From 40-80 sp964503665 (GTDB lineage: Bacteria > Bacteroidota > Bacteroidia > Flavobacteriales_D > Crocinitomicaceae): DNA of 25,642 nt. The DNA is taken from positions 1 through 25,642 of the forward strand of contig CAZDAR010000037.1 in the NCBI GenBank assembly GCA_964503665.1, given 5' to 3'. Positions 1-6,959 of the stretch are shown here, one piece after another; within the stretch, counting starts at the first letter, position 1, and each line of letters starts with the position of its first letter. A program made the position numbers and the translations under genes. The notes under the pieces were generated by a model. It saw nothing but the letters and a program-made list of their open reading frames with translations, did not search any database and had not been told where the DNA came from.

Positions 1-23
1 CTTGTTGCTACGTTAAGCGGGGA

Positions 24-53
24 CAAAGATACTGCCTTTTTACTTATATGCAA
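24..53 (-). promoter_or_regulatory. Leftward promoter of Bacteroidota type (gene outside the window)
   Basis: Read on the minus strand, TATCTTTG (positions 31 to 24) matches the Bacteroidota -7 consensus TAnnTTTG exactly. A TTG box (53 to 51) lies 19 bp upstream, which is the expected -33 spacing. It would drive a gene that starts to the left of the window. It lies downstream of pfkA on the same strand, so it is an independent promoter behind the pfkA unit. Its location in an intergenic gap and the correct spacing make it more credible than a chance match. Confidence 0.55.
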
Positions 54-110
54 GTAGTTATTCAGATAAAAATCCCTTCGTTTACACATCTCTATTTAAC
101 TATCTTACAA

Positions 111-1088
111 TCAATAGGATAATGTGAGTAATTTTTTTAATATTTCTACATCATGCATTGAAATAGAATGCTTTTTGGATATTGCTTCCTCTATATTTAC
201 TTCCACAACATGATTATTTTGCATACCTACCATCAACTTACTCTTTCCATGCATAAAGCAGTCAACAGCCGCTACCCCTAATCTTACCCCTAGTATTCGG
301 TCAGCTGCAGTAGGCCTTCCACCTCTTTGAATATGCCCTAAAATAGTTGTTCTAACATCAAAACCATCCATATATGGTGCTAATCTGGTGACTAATGAAT
401 CAACACCACCTAGCTCATCGCCTTCAGCTACGACAAAAATACTACCTCGTTCTCCTTTATTCATCGCTGCTAAATCTTTGGCTAAGACCTTAAAATCCAT
501 CTTCTTTTCAGGAATCAAAACCATCTCAGCACCTGAAGCCATAGCTGCGTGTAGTGCAATAAAACCAGAATGTCGTCCCATCACCTCAACAAAGAACATA
601 CGATGATGACTATTAGCTGTATCTCTTAATTTATCGATACTCTCCACTACAGTATTAAGCGCTGTATCAAAACCGATTGTATAATCTGTTCCGAAAATAT
701 CATTATCAATAGTGGCGGGTATTCCTATAATAGGCAAGTTGAATTCGGTTGAAAAAATAGATGCTCCTTTAAAAGTTCCATCTCCTCCAATAACAATAAG
801 TCCATCAATACCTATTCCTTTAAGATTGTCAAAGGCCTCTTTTCTTCCTTCCAGTGTTTCAAAATTTTTGGACCTAGATGTACCTAGAATAGTTCCTCCA
901 GTGAAAATAATATTATTCACATCTTTATACTCAAACAGTTTATGCTTATTTTCAATTAATCCCTGAAAGCCATCGTAGAAACCAAAAGGTTGAACATTAT
1001 TAAATAAACAATATTTTACAATGGATCGAATCGCCGAATTCATTCCTGGTGCATCACCTCCTGATGTTATAAACGCAATCTTTTTCAT
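111..1088 (-). CDS. pfkA: ATP-dependent 6-phosphofructokinase
   Basis: Phosphorylates fructose 6-phosphate to fructose 1,6-bisphosphate with ATP, the committed step of glycolysis, in the cytoplasm. The 325-aa length is that of bacterial PfkA (about 320 aa). The N-terminal nucleotide-binding start ITSGGDAPGMN (residues 7-17), GGDGT at 101-105 and the catalytic motif PATIDND (124-130, with Asp128 as the expected base) are all intact, as is the substrate loop VMGRHSG (169-175). A Gly at the last position of GGDG, rather than Asp, is the signature of ATP-using rather than pyrophosphate-using enzymes. The ATG start gives the typical MKKIAFITSGGD beginning. It lies only 3 bp behind the stop of the upstream lipoprotein gene on the same strand, so the two are probably co-transcribed. 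No obvious terminator follows it before position 1. Confidence 0.96.
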   Translation of the reverse strand: MKKIAFITSGGDAPGMNSAIRSIVKYCLFNNVQPFGFYDGFQGLIENKHKLFEYKDVNNIIFTGGTILGTSRSKNFETLEGRKEAFDNLKGIGIDGLIVIGGDGTFKGASIFSTEFNLPIIGIPATIDNDIFGTDYTIGFDTALNTVVESIDKLRDTANSHHRMFFVEVMGRHSGFIALHAAMASGAEMVLIPEKKMDFKVLAKDLAAMNKGERGSIFVVAEGDELGGVDSLVTRLAPYMDGFDVRTTILGHIQRGGRPTAADRILGVRLGVAAVDCFMHGKSKLMVGMQNNHVVEVNIEEAISKKHSISMHDVEILKKLLTLSY

Positions 1089-1091
1089 GTG

Positions 1092-1940
1092 TTAAACCAT
1101 TATTTTTCTTACAACAACCTTTAGCAATAAACTAGTTGCATATCTACCTTTTAATTTATCCGTCAAAGTAATCATCGTATTCTTTATCGTGTAATCTTTT
1201 ATTTCCTTTCCTGTTTTAGCATCAATTATTGCTTGTGTTTCGTCTGGAGAAATAGTTACCTTACCTTGATAAATCAATTTACTGTCTGTCAGATAAGTAT
1301 ATAGTAGACTCCCTTTTTTTACAAAGTCACCTTTCTTGATATATACCTTATCTAAAAAGATAGGCGATTGGTTTACATAAAAATAATCAACCATTCCATC
1401 TTCTATTTCTTTAGCTTGTAAAAATAAGTTCGTGTACAGTGTTTGACTTTTAAAGAAAGTGATAAAGCCTAGAGAGAATCGTTCACTATTTATTTCGGGA
1501 AGTAAATTATCTAATCTAAAGGCTGATCTGAAAATCTCAAAATCTTTGGAATATTGATCTTTTATTACTGGGCTGCTATTTTCAAAGTCTGCCAATATCG
1601 CCTTTTTTAAGTCCCTAAGTTTTATAAAATCTTCACGATTATCGATGGACATAATCAACGTCGATGAGTCAATTTTTCGAGAAAAAAAATCAATCAATTC
1701 TGAATTAATAATCTTCCCTGATTTTTTCGCATAGACTTTATGAACTTCATTTACCAACGTCAACTCTACCAAAACTGTGTCATATATTTCTTTTGGGGCA
1801 ATCGTTTGACTTTCAAATTCTCTTACTTGTGGTAGAGACTCCTTCTGTTCCTCCTCTGTGTGTTGACATGAAACAGATATACCAACAATAGATATAATAA
1901 TGAAAATTAAGTAAATAACTATGTTAAAAAATCTATTCAT
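1092..1940 (-). CDS. Putative lipoprotein with membrane-fusion (HlyD-like) features
   Basis: A 282-aa exported protein. Residues 5-24 form a hydrophobic signal that ends at Cys25 (GISVSC), which looks like a loose Bacteroidota lipobox, so it is probably lipid-anchored in the envelope. Two stretches resemble the split lipoyl/barrel halves of periplasmic adaptor proteins: VYAKKSGKI (69-77) and DKVYIKKGDFVKKGSLLY (197-214). They are separated by a helical, charged region (about 80-180) where adaptors carry their hairpin. No transporter or TolC-type gene is adjacent, which is unusual for a true efflux adaptor. The gene precedes pfkA with a 3-bp gap, suggesting co-transcription without an obvious functional link. 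The fold assignment is by motif resemblance only; it could be an unrelated lipoprotein. Confidence 0.6.
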   Translation of the reverse strand: MNRFFNIVIYLIFIIISIVGISVSCQHTEEEQKESLPQVREFESQTIAPKEIYDTVLVELTLVNEVHKVYAKKSGKIINSELIDFFSRKIDSSTLIMSIDNREDFIKLRDLKKAILADFENSSPVIKDQYSKDFEIFRSAFRLDNLLPEINSERFSLGFITFFKSQTLYTNLFLQAKEIEDGMVDYFYVNQSPIFLDKVYIKKGDFVKKGSLLYTYLTDSKLIYQGKVTISPDETQAIIDAKTGKEIKDYTIKNTMITLTDKLKGRYATSLLLKVVVRKIMV

Positions 1941-2002
1941 CTTGTTAATAACTTGGTTGATAACCTATAAACATTGTAAATATAACAAAATCATACATAC
2001 TC

Positions 2003-2010
2003 TATCTTTG
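2003..2010 (+). promoter_or_regulatory. -7 promoter element for the 2031 gene
   Basis: TATCTTTG is an exact TAnnTTTG match 20 bp before the ATG at 2031, giving a very short leader. The nearest TTG upstream (1974-1976) is 26 bp away, longer than usual, so only the -7 element is well supported. Confidence 0.4.
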
Positions 2011-2030
2011 TATATAGTAATTGTAATTGT

Positions 2031-2567
2031 ATGTTAAGCACTATATTAAAGAAAAGACTTTCAGCAAGTCAATTTGCAAATATTTTTATAAATGTTATTT
2101 ACGAGACCACTGAAAATGGTTTTGAAGTAATAGCTGAGATGATTAACAGTGATCCTGCATTTATAGTTTCTCCAGAAATTAAAATTGAAAATTCTGAGCC
2201 TTTTCAATTTATTGTTTTAGCAGCGAATTTTAAAAATCTAGAAAAACATTTTGACACACAAGAAGCAGAAGAGATAAAGTCAAATATTCTTTCAAAACTT
2301 TCTACTATTTATAAAACGGACACTAAAAAGATTTTGGACGTCATCCATCATTACATTCAACTTATCAATCGTGTGAATCATCCTTCCAAAAATATGCTTT
2401 ATGGAATGTCTAAAGCTTTGTTCTACAAGTATGATTTAAATAATTTTCAAGACGAATACTTCAAACGTATGCAAGCACCTAATCCATTGTTCTTAAAACG
2501 AATGGATAATATTTTGGTGAACTTTTTATGGGATTGGGATTCATTCACTAAAAAATACCGCATTTAA
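2031..2567 (+). CDS. Conserved-looking cytoplasmic protein, function unknown
   Basis: A 178-aa protein with no signal peptide or membrane segment; I do not recognise the family. It is rich in helix-forming and charged residues in the middle (about 70-110). The C-terminal half contains aromatic and basic clusters, with His-His at about 105 and the ending FLWDWDSFTKKYRI. The ATG at 2031 is the first in frame and sits just behind a TAnnTTTG element. It is monocistronic by spacing: 192 bp separate it from the next gene and it is divergent from the lipoprotein/pfkA unit, sharing a 90-bp intergenic region. Codon use looks like that of its neighbours, so this appears to be a real gene rather than a chance frame. 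Confidence 0.75.
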   Translation: MLSTILKKRLSASQFANIFINVIYETTENGFEVIAEMINSDPAFIVSPEIKIENSEPFQFIVLAANFKNLEKHFDTQEAEEIKSNILSKLSTIYKTDTKKILDVIHHYIQLINRVNHPSKNMLYGMSKALFYKYDLNNFQDEYFKRMQAPNPLFLKRMDNILVNFLWDWDSFTKKYRI

Positions 2568-2759
2568 TTCCTCTTCTCTCAATAATTATTGAGCATCTCC
2601 TCCAATATGTCGTTTTTCTCGACACTTAATGGTGATTTCTTTAGAAAATTATTTTACGCGTCTTTAACAATTTTATAACCTTATTGATTAGGTTTAGGGC
2701 ATAAACTATTTCTATAATTTTAATTTTCAATTACGATACTTAAAACAAATCCTATTCTG

Positions 2760-3221
2760 ATGATTATTCCGCTAATAATGTTGTTTTTATCTACATCATT
2801 ATTTTCTCAGACAGAAAATAACAACGAAAAAGACTTTACCTATATAAAGCTTATAGGAACAATTAGCAATTACCCTATCGTAATGGATTTATTAAAAGAA
2901 GGAGCAGAACTATACCGCAGTTATTATTATGTAAAGAGCGGTTTACCTTTAGATTTAGATGGTAAAATCGATGATAAAGGAGTTTTCAGCATCACGGAAA
3001 GAAATGAAAAAGGTGAAACAACTGGTACTTTTAATGGACAACTATCAAAAAGAATGGTTTTTACTGGTGATTGGATAAATTATAAAACAGATAAGTCACT
3101 TCCATTTAAACTTGAAAAATCATCTGATAACTCCCTTTCTATTTCGTTCAATTATAGCATGAGTGAGAATTGTGATGCCGTAGTAGAAGATAAAGAAAGA
3201 AAGAAAGAAAGAAATAAATGA
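2760..3221 (+). CDS. Secreted protein, 3' end frameshifted at an AAAG repeat
   Basis: As it stands this reads 153 aa and stops at a TGA. The N-terminus is a hydrophobic signal ending SLFSQ (residue 17). The mature part (about 28-120) has the secreted Bacteroidota pattern of a G-x-I-x-x-YPIVMDL strand, a YYYVKSG segment, GKIDDKG, TGTFNG and a PFKLEKS strand, as in proteins that precede a DUF3298/PdaC-like domain. The last residues (KERKKERNK) are an artefact of the (AAAG)5 tract at 3192-3211. A +1 frame runs on for about 40 sensible codons to 3333, so the gene is either a decaying pseudogene or switched by repeat length. The start is also doubtful: the signal lacks a basic residue, while the in-frame upstream codons ILKTNPIL would supply one but offer only ATA or ATT as start. 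Confidence 0.6.
   Translation: MIIPLIMLFLSTSLFSQTENNNEKDFTYIKLIGTISNYPIVMDLLKEGAELYRSYYYVKSGLPLDLDGKIDDKGVFSITERNEKGETTGTFNGQLSKRMVFTGDWINYKTDKSLPFKLEKSSDNSLSISFNYSMSENCDAVVEDKERKKERNK
3192..3214 (+). repeat. Tetranucleotide microsatellite (AAAG)5 plus AAA
   Basis: Five perfect AAAG units occupy 3192-3211, followed by a partial AAA. The tract lies inside the coding region near the 3' end of the 2760 gene. Because the unit is 4 bp, each gain or loss shifts the reading frame. Removing one unit would join the upstream frame to the open continuation ending at 3333; the present five units give an early TGA at 3219. Confidence 0.85.
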
Positions 3222-3333
3222 TGAGGATGACATGGTGGAGGAAGAAAGATGTACTACGCTTGATTTAAAATTAATTCAAGTGAATACTCCATCACCTATT
3301 GTCACTAAAAAAATAAATTCCTCTTTTTTGTAA
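3211..3333 (+). other. Out-of-frame continuation of the 2760 gene
   Basis: In the +1 frame relative to the 2760 gene, 3211 onwards encodes about 40 residues before TAA at 3331-3333, including ERCTTLDLKLIQVNTP and a KKIN motif. The KKIN segment resembles the start of DUF3298/PdaC-type domains (pattern: hydrophobic strand, polar turn, then K-x-I-N). It reads like true coding sequence and has no start of its own. Even if restored it would be short for that domain, so a second truncation is possible. Confidence 0.55.
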
Positions 3334-3447
3334 CCGATCAATTTTGATCGACTCTATTATGTTGTATGAGATAGATACATTACTCCATTCCTAGTTAAAA
3401 CGAGTAAAATTCATCTCCATTATTAACAACATAAAAAATTACAAAAA

Positions 3448-3990
3448 ATGAAAAAGTTAAAAAGTTTCATATTGTCTGCAGGAGGAATCCTTTCACTATC
3501 CCTATTGTTTGCATCTATTTCAATTGCACAAGACGCTCCAAAATTAACAGACCCTGAAATAGCTTCTGTTGCTGTTACTGCCAATCAAATCGATATTGAC
3601 TACGCTACAATTGCGCAAAAGAAATCGACTGACAAAGAAGTAATACGTTTTGCAACAACAATGCAAAATGACCACAAAGCAGTGATTGATATGGCGGTAA
3701 ATTTAGTCACTAAATTAAACGTTACGCCAAAAACAAATGCTGTAACACAATCTTTATTGGATGGTGCTAAGAAAACAGCTGCGATGTTGAACAGCAAATC
3801 TGGAAAAGCATTTGACAAAGCATATATTGATAACGAAGTAGCATATCACGAAGCAGTTATTGCTGCTGTTGAGACCATCTTGATTCCACAAGCTCAAAAT
3901 GCAGAATTAAAAGCATTACTTGAAAAAGTTCTTCCTAGCTTAAGAGTACATTTGAAGCACGCTAAAATGGTTCAAAAAAACTTTAAATAA
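3448..3990 (+). CDS. DUF4142 domain secreted protein
   Basis: A 180-aa exported protein with a signal peptide (residues 1-28, ending SISIAQ) followed by one DUF4142 domain. The typical start LTDPEIASVAVTANQIDI (33-50) is followed by a helix ending in MQNDHKAV, then YIDNEVAYHEAVI and the C-terminal HLKHAK. The conserved His residues and all-helical character fit the ferritin-like bundle predicted for this family, whose biochemical role is unknown; family members are often linked to envelope stress in Gram-negatives. It is followed after only 8 bp by a copper-binding lipoprotein, so the pair is likely one unit ending at the strong terminator at 4384. I see no clean TAnnTTTG promoter in the 114 bp after position 3333. 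Confidence 0.88.
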   Translation: MKKLKSFILSAGGILSLSLLFASISIAQDAPKLTDPEIASVAVTANQIDIDYATIAQKKSTDKEVIRFATTMQNDHKAVIDMAVNLVTKLNVTPKTNAVTQSLLDGAKKTAAMLNSKSGKAFDKAYIDNEVAYHEAVIAAVETILIPQAQNAELKALLEKVLPSLRVHLKHAKMVQKNFK

Positions 3991-3998
3991 TTCGAATT

Positions 3999-4358
3999 AT
4001 GTGTGTAAAATATAACAAGGCGAACTTGGTTGTTCTCACATTTGTAGGATTGTTCTTAGGAAGTTGTAAGTCAAATAGTACGACAAACAATAGTGAAGCA
4101 GCTTATATTTCCAAGACAGATACTGTTTTTATTGAACAAATGGCATTTACACCAGCCGAACTTGCCGCTCACAAAGGAGATACTATCCTCTTTATAAACA
4201 AAGATATAGTCGCTCACGATGTAACAGAAAAAGGTGAAAAATGGGCGTCTCCAACATTAAATATGGATGATTCTTGGAGTAAAATTGCCGATGATAGTTT
4301 TGACTATTTTTGCAGTATTCACGTCGTAATGACTGGAAAAGTTAAAGTAGTGAAATAA
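3999..4358 (+). CDS. Amicyanin/plastocyanin-like cupredoxin lipoprotein
   Basis: A 119-aa periplasmic or membrane-anchored type 1 copper protein. The hydrophobic signal ends in the lipobox FLGSC, with Cys23 as lipidation site. The mature domain is a small cupredoxin: FTPAELAAHKGDTILFINKD leads to copper ligand His73 (in AHDV). The C-terminal ligand loop YFCSIHVVMTGKV supplies Cys105, His108 and Met111. The C-x2-H-x2-M spacing is that of amicyanin (tighter than plastocyanin). Such proteins carry single electrons or hold copper in the envelope. It follows the DUF4142 gene by 8 bp and is followed by a strong terminator, so it closes that unit. All four expected ligands are present, so the copper site should be functional. 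Confidence 0.9.
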   Translation: MCVKYNKANLVVLTFVGLFLGSCKSNSTTNNSEAAYISKTDTVFIEQMAFTPAELAAHKGDTILFINKDIVAHDVTEKGEKWASPTLNMDDSWSKIADDSFDYFCSIHVVMTGKVKVVK

Positions 4359-4383
4359 GTCGAAATCGCATTCTCAAAAGTTC

Positions 4384-4420
4384 AAAGAGGTTGTTCAGTT
4401 TACTGAGCAACCTCTTTTAT
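4384..4420 (+). terminator. Rho-independent terminator after the cupredoxin gene
   Basis: A 15-bp hairpin (arms 4384-4398 and 4403-4417, one G-T wobble, loop TTTA) closes the DUF4142-cupredoxin unit. A short T-rich tail follows. It lies 25 bp after the stop codon. Confidence 0.85.
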
Positions 4421-4481
4421 ATTTGAAAAGATTTCATACTTTTAACCTATTCGAGGAATGAGGAAATTTAAATTATAGATT

Positions 4482-4823
4482 ATGAAAAACGTAAAATTAT
4501 TAATGCTCGCTATTACAGCTATGTTGTTTTTAGGAATGGGAAATTTGAGTGCACAAGAGAGCCAATCTGAAGCAGTTATTATCCGACTAATAGAAAGTTA
4601 CGCTTTGAATGACGGAGCAATGTTTGTTACACATTCAGGAAAAACAGAAAAAATAGTAGAAATTCAAAAATTTAGAGATCTTTTAAAGAATCCTGTAGAT
4701 GAAAATGCTGTCATTTTAGAAAAAGAAATTAATCGTTGGAAAAAAGAAGGATTTCGAAATAATACAATCTCAGTAGCAAGTGGAACTACATACACTATAA
4801 CAACTGTAATCTTATCAAAATAA
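4482..4823 (+). CDS. Small secreted protein, first of a tandem paralogue pair
   Basis: A 113-aa protein with a clear signal peptide (MKNVKLLMLAITAMLFLGMG, cleavage probably after NLSAQ, residue 25). The mature part of about 88 residues is of unknown function: short strands, then a helix EKEINRWKKEGF and a final strand ending TVILSK. The same architecture recurs in the next gene, and the first 63 nucleotides of both genes differ at only four positions, so they arose by duplication. The intergenic gap is 6 bp, so they are one operon. I do not recognise the family; the strand-helix-strand ending with a W-K-x-x-G pattern is reminiscent of small DUF4177-like proteins, but that is only a resemblance. 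Confidence 0.75.
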   Translation: MKNVKLLMLAITAMLFLGMGNLSAQESQSEAVIIRLIESYALNDGAMFVTHSGKTEKIVEIQKFRDLLKNPVDENAVILEKEINRWKKEGFRNNTISVASGTTYTITTVILSK

Positions 4824-5200
4824 AGAACTATGAAAAACGTAAAATTATTAATGTTCGCTTTTACAGCTATGCTGTTTTTAGGAATAGGAAATGTAAGTGG
4901 GCAGGAGAAAGAACCTCAAACCGTAATGATGTCAGTAATAGGTGAATTTAAAGGTTCAGAAATGTCTTTAAATTTGATAGTTATAAGTCCTGATGGAAGT
5001 GATTATGAAGTTTCCATGGAAAAACGCACTTTAAAAAATAGAAAAGAATCATTTATTGCTAATACAAAAATAATTCAATCTGAAATTAACAAGTGGAAGC
5101 AGAAAGGCTACAAAATAGATCAATTTGAAATACTTGATTCTGATGATATCAGATATATCATAATGTCAAAAGTCTGAAGTCTGAAAAAATTAAAGAACTA
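4821..5200 (+). repeat. Direct repeat TAAAGAACTA flanking the second paralogue
   Basis: The 10-mer TAAAGAACTA occurs at 4821-4830 (its last A is the first base of the second gene's ATG) and again at 5191-5200, just after that gene. The 370-bp period is close to the 348-bp spacing between the two paralogues' starts. It may be the remnant of the tandem duplication junction; a chance match of an AT-rich 10-mer is possible. Confidence 0.4.
4830..5177 (+). CDS. Small secreted protein, second of a tandem paralogue pair
   Basis: A 115-aa paralogue of the preceding gene. The signal peptide (cleavage probably after NVSGQ, residue 25) is almost identical to that of the first copy at DNA level. The mature sequence has diverged strongly but keeps the landmark helix SEINKWKQKGY and an ending IIMSKV that aligns with VILSK. 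The first half carries a predicted strand pattern (MSLNLIVISPDG). The copy is bracketed by the 10-bp direct repeat TAAAGAACTA at 4821-4830 and 5191-5200, which may mark the duplication. It is co-transcribed with the first copy (6-bp gap). Function unknown. Confidence 0.75.
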   Translation: MKNVKLLMFAFTAMLFLGIGNVSGQEKEPQTVMMSVIGEFKGSEMSLNLIVISPDGSDYEVSMEKRTLKNRKESFIANTKIIQSEINKWKQKGYKIDQFEILDSDDIRYIIMSKV

Positions 5201-5320
5201 AATTCGTTTATAATTTCATATTACAAACTATAGGAACACTAAAAACATCGAAATCTCTTTTCGACTTTGGCGTAAAACATAGCGTCATTTCAGTTAAAAA
5301 CCAAAAACAGTACGATTAAT

Positions 5321-6778
5321 TCAAAAACCTTGCAACGTAACCGGCTGTAAAAATCGATAAATAGCATCTTTTCCTACCGCTGTAAATCGACTATCAGAAG
5401 TAGCAGGAAAGTTCCCACCATGATGCATGGAATCAATAACTTCTACACCTGTTGGAACACCGTTTCGTATTATTCTACCTACACTTTTTGCTGCCCAATA
5501 CAACCATTCTTCCGAAAGGGTTTCCTCCGTCCAAAAACTAGCTGTCAAATGTCCACCAATTAACGCCGCTCCTTGTTTCATTTCATTGATATTAGAACAG
5601 GAGACAATCACTGAAAAAGGACCGAATACTTCTTCTTTTGCTTCTTTTGACGTTAGAAATTCTTCAAATGAAAGCACCGCAAGTGTTGGTTTAGCACTGT
5701 ATTTCGGCGCTTCTTGTGGATTCTGGATAATCGTATACTTTTCAAAAGTGGCTTTTAGTCGCATAAACGCATCATAAATAGAAGGATGAAGCATTGGAAT
5801 AGCGGTTACAGTTTCAAATTGTGATTTCATTTTAGCAATAAAAGTCTTCGCTTTTTTACCTTCAACAAAGATTAATCCTGGTTTCGTGCAAAATTGTCCC
5901 GCATCGTTTTTAATGGCAAACGTTAATTTCTCCACCATTACATCCACTCGCTCATCTAACGCATCTTTAAAAATGAAGGTCGGATTTAAACTGCCCATTT
6001 CACAAAAAACAGGAATGGGTGTAATTCGTTCTTTCGCATAGTTCAATAAAGCCACTCCTCCTCGAACACTTCCCGTAAAACCAACGGCTTTTATACGTTC
6101 ATCTTTTAGGAGTTTTTCGCCTAACCAATAATCGCCACCTTGCACCAAGGAAAAAACGCCATCGGGAAGAAACGCTCTTTTGGCCGCTTTCAAAATAATT
6201 TGTGTCACCATTTCACTTACACCTGCATGAAAAGGATTTGCTTTATAAATAACAGGATTTCCAGCCGCTAACGCAGAAGCAACATCACCACCAATCGTAG
6301 AATAGGCAAAGGGGAAATTACTCGCTCCAAATACAACCACTGGTCCAAGCGGAAAATGTTTCTTTTCAAACGAAACACCATTCACAACTTCATTGGATAC
6401 AACTTCCCAATTTTTTTTCGAAATAACATCAATATAAGTTTTGATTTGCTTTTGAGCACGTGTTAACTCAACATTTGCACGATCGGCTAAAAGTGAAGAT
6501 TCTTCGCAAAATTGATGCACTAAGGTCGTACGATGTTCTTCCAACAAATGAATGATTTCGTGTAAAAACTGTCTTCTTCGTTCAATGGAAGAAAGCGCAT
6601 AAGCTTGTGAGCAATCTGCAGATTTTTGTAAAACTTCTTCCAACTCATCTTCCGTTATCGAATGAAAAACGGCATCATTTTCCTTTTGAAAACGACAAGA
6701 AAACGTTTTAAATGTCTTCACCCCTGATTTGGAACTACTTAGTCCAATATAGTTAGCGCCTGTGATTGATAATTGCAT
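5321..6778 (-). CDS. 2,5-dioxovalerate (alpha-ketoglutarate semialdehyde) dehydrogenase
   Basis: A 485-aa NAD(P)-dependent aldehyde dehydrogenase. The subfamily signature GASNFPFAYSTIGGD (151-165) with SALAAGNPVIYKANPFH (168-184) is that of ketoglutarate semialdehyde dehydrogenases, which oxidise 2,5-dioxopentanoate to 2-oxoglutarate at the end of hydroxyproline or sugar-acid breakdown. Catalytic residues are present: oxyanion Asn154, cofactor Lys179, FTGS (234-237), general base Glu260 in CEMGS, and nucleophile Cys297 in GQFCTKPG. Length is slightly short of the 500-525 aa usual for the family. No other hydroxyproline or sugar-acid gene is next to it, so the substrate cannot be confirmed from context. 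It is divergent from alaS and has its own TAAATTTG element 26 bp upstream. Confidence 0.85.
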   Translation of the reverse strand: MQLSITGANYIGLSSSKSGVKTFKTFSCRFQKENDAVFHSITEDELEEVLQKSADCSQAYALSSIERRRQFLHEIIHLLEEHRTTLVHQFCEESSLLADRANVELTRAQKQIKTYIDVISKKNWEVVSNEVVNGVSFEKKHFPLGPVVVFGASNFPFAYSTIGGDVASALAAGNPVIYKANPFHAGVSEMVTQIILKAAKRAFLPDGVFSLVQGGDYWLGEKLLKDERIKAVGFTGSVRGGVALLNYAKERITPIPVFCEMGSLNPTFIFKDALDERVDVMVEKLTFAIKNDAGQFCTKPGLIFVEGKKAKTFIAKMKSQFETVTAIPMLHPSIYDAFMRLKATFEKYTIIQNPQEAPKYSAKPTLAVLSFEEFLTSKEAKEEVFGPFSVIVSCSNINEMKQGAALIGGHLTASFWTEETLSEEWLYWAAKSVGRIIRNGVPTGVEVIDSMHHGGNFPATSDSRFTAVGKDAIYRFLQPVTLQGF

Positions 6779-6803
6779 GAGGGAAAGAGTTAAACGTTAT
6801 CAA

Positions 6804-6811
6804 CAAATTTA
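6804..6811 (-). promoter_or_regulatory. -7 promoter element for the aldehyde dehydrogenase
   Basis: On the minus strand TAAATTTG (6811 to 6804) matches TAnnTTTG exactly, 26 bp before the start codon. No convincing TTG box is seen at the expected distance. The same octamer serves the divergent alaS gene. Confidence 0.45.
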
Positions 6812-6928
6812 ATAAATGGGAATGGGAAAACCTATTTCTTTATAGAGCAAAACTTCATTCGAATCTTTTTTCGACTTCATTGACGAAAAAGAAATCCTAC
6901 TTCTATGCAGTTTCATTCAGAGTTTCAT

Positions 6929-6936
6929 TAAATTTG
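6929..6936 (+). promoter_or_regulatory. -7 promoter element for alaS
   Basis: TAAATTTG is an exact TAnnTTTG match 24 bp before the alaS ATG. A TTG box at the expected -33 distance is not seen, only a TTTC around 6911. Confidence 0.5.
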
Positions 6937-6959
6937 CCACTCAATAAATACTTCATATA

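Noticed and set aside
3334..3357. Hairpin CGATCAA/TTGATCG after the 2760 gene
   Set aside because: The 7-bp arms leave only a 2-nt loop and no T-tract follows, so terminator function is not supported.
5427..5777. Plus-strand frame of 116 aa inside the aldehyde dehydrogenase
   Set aside because: Antisense to conserved coding sequence; no recognisable motif.
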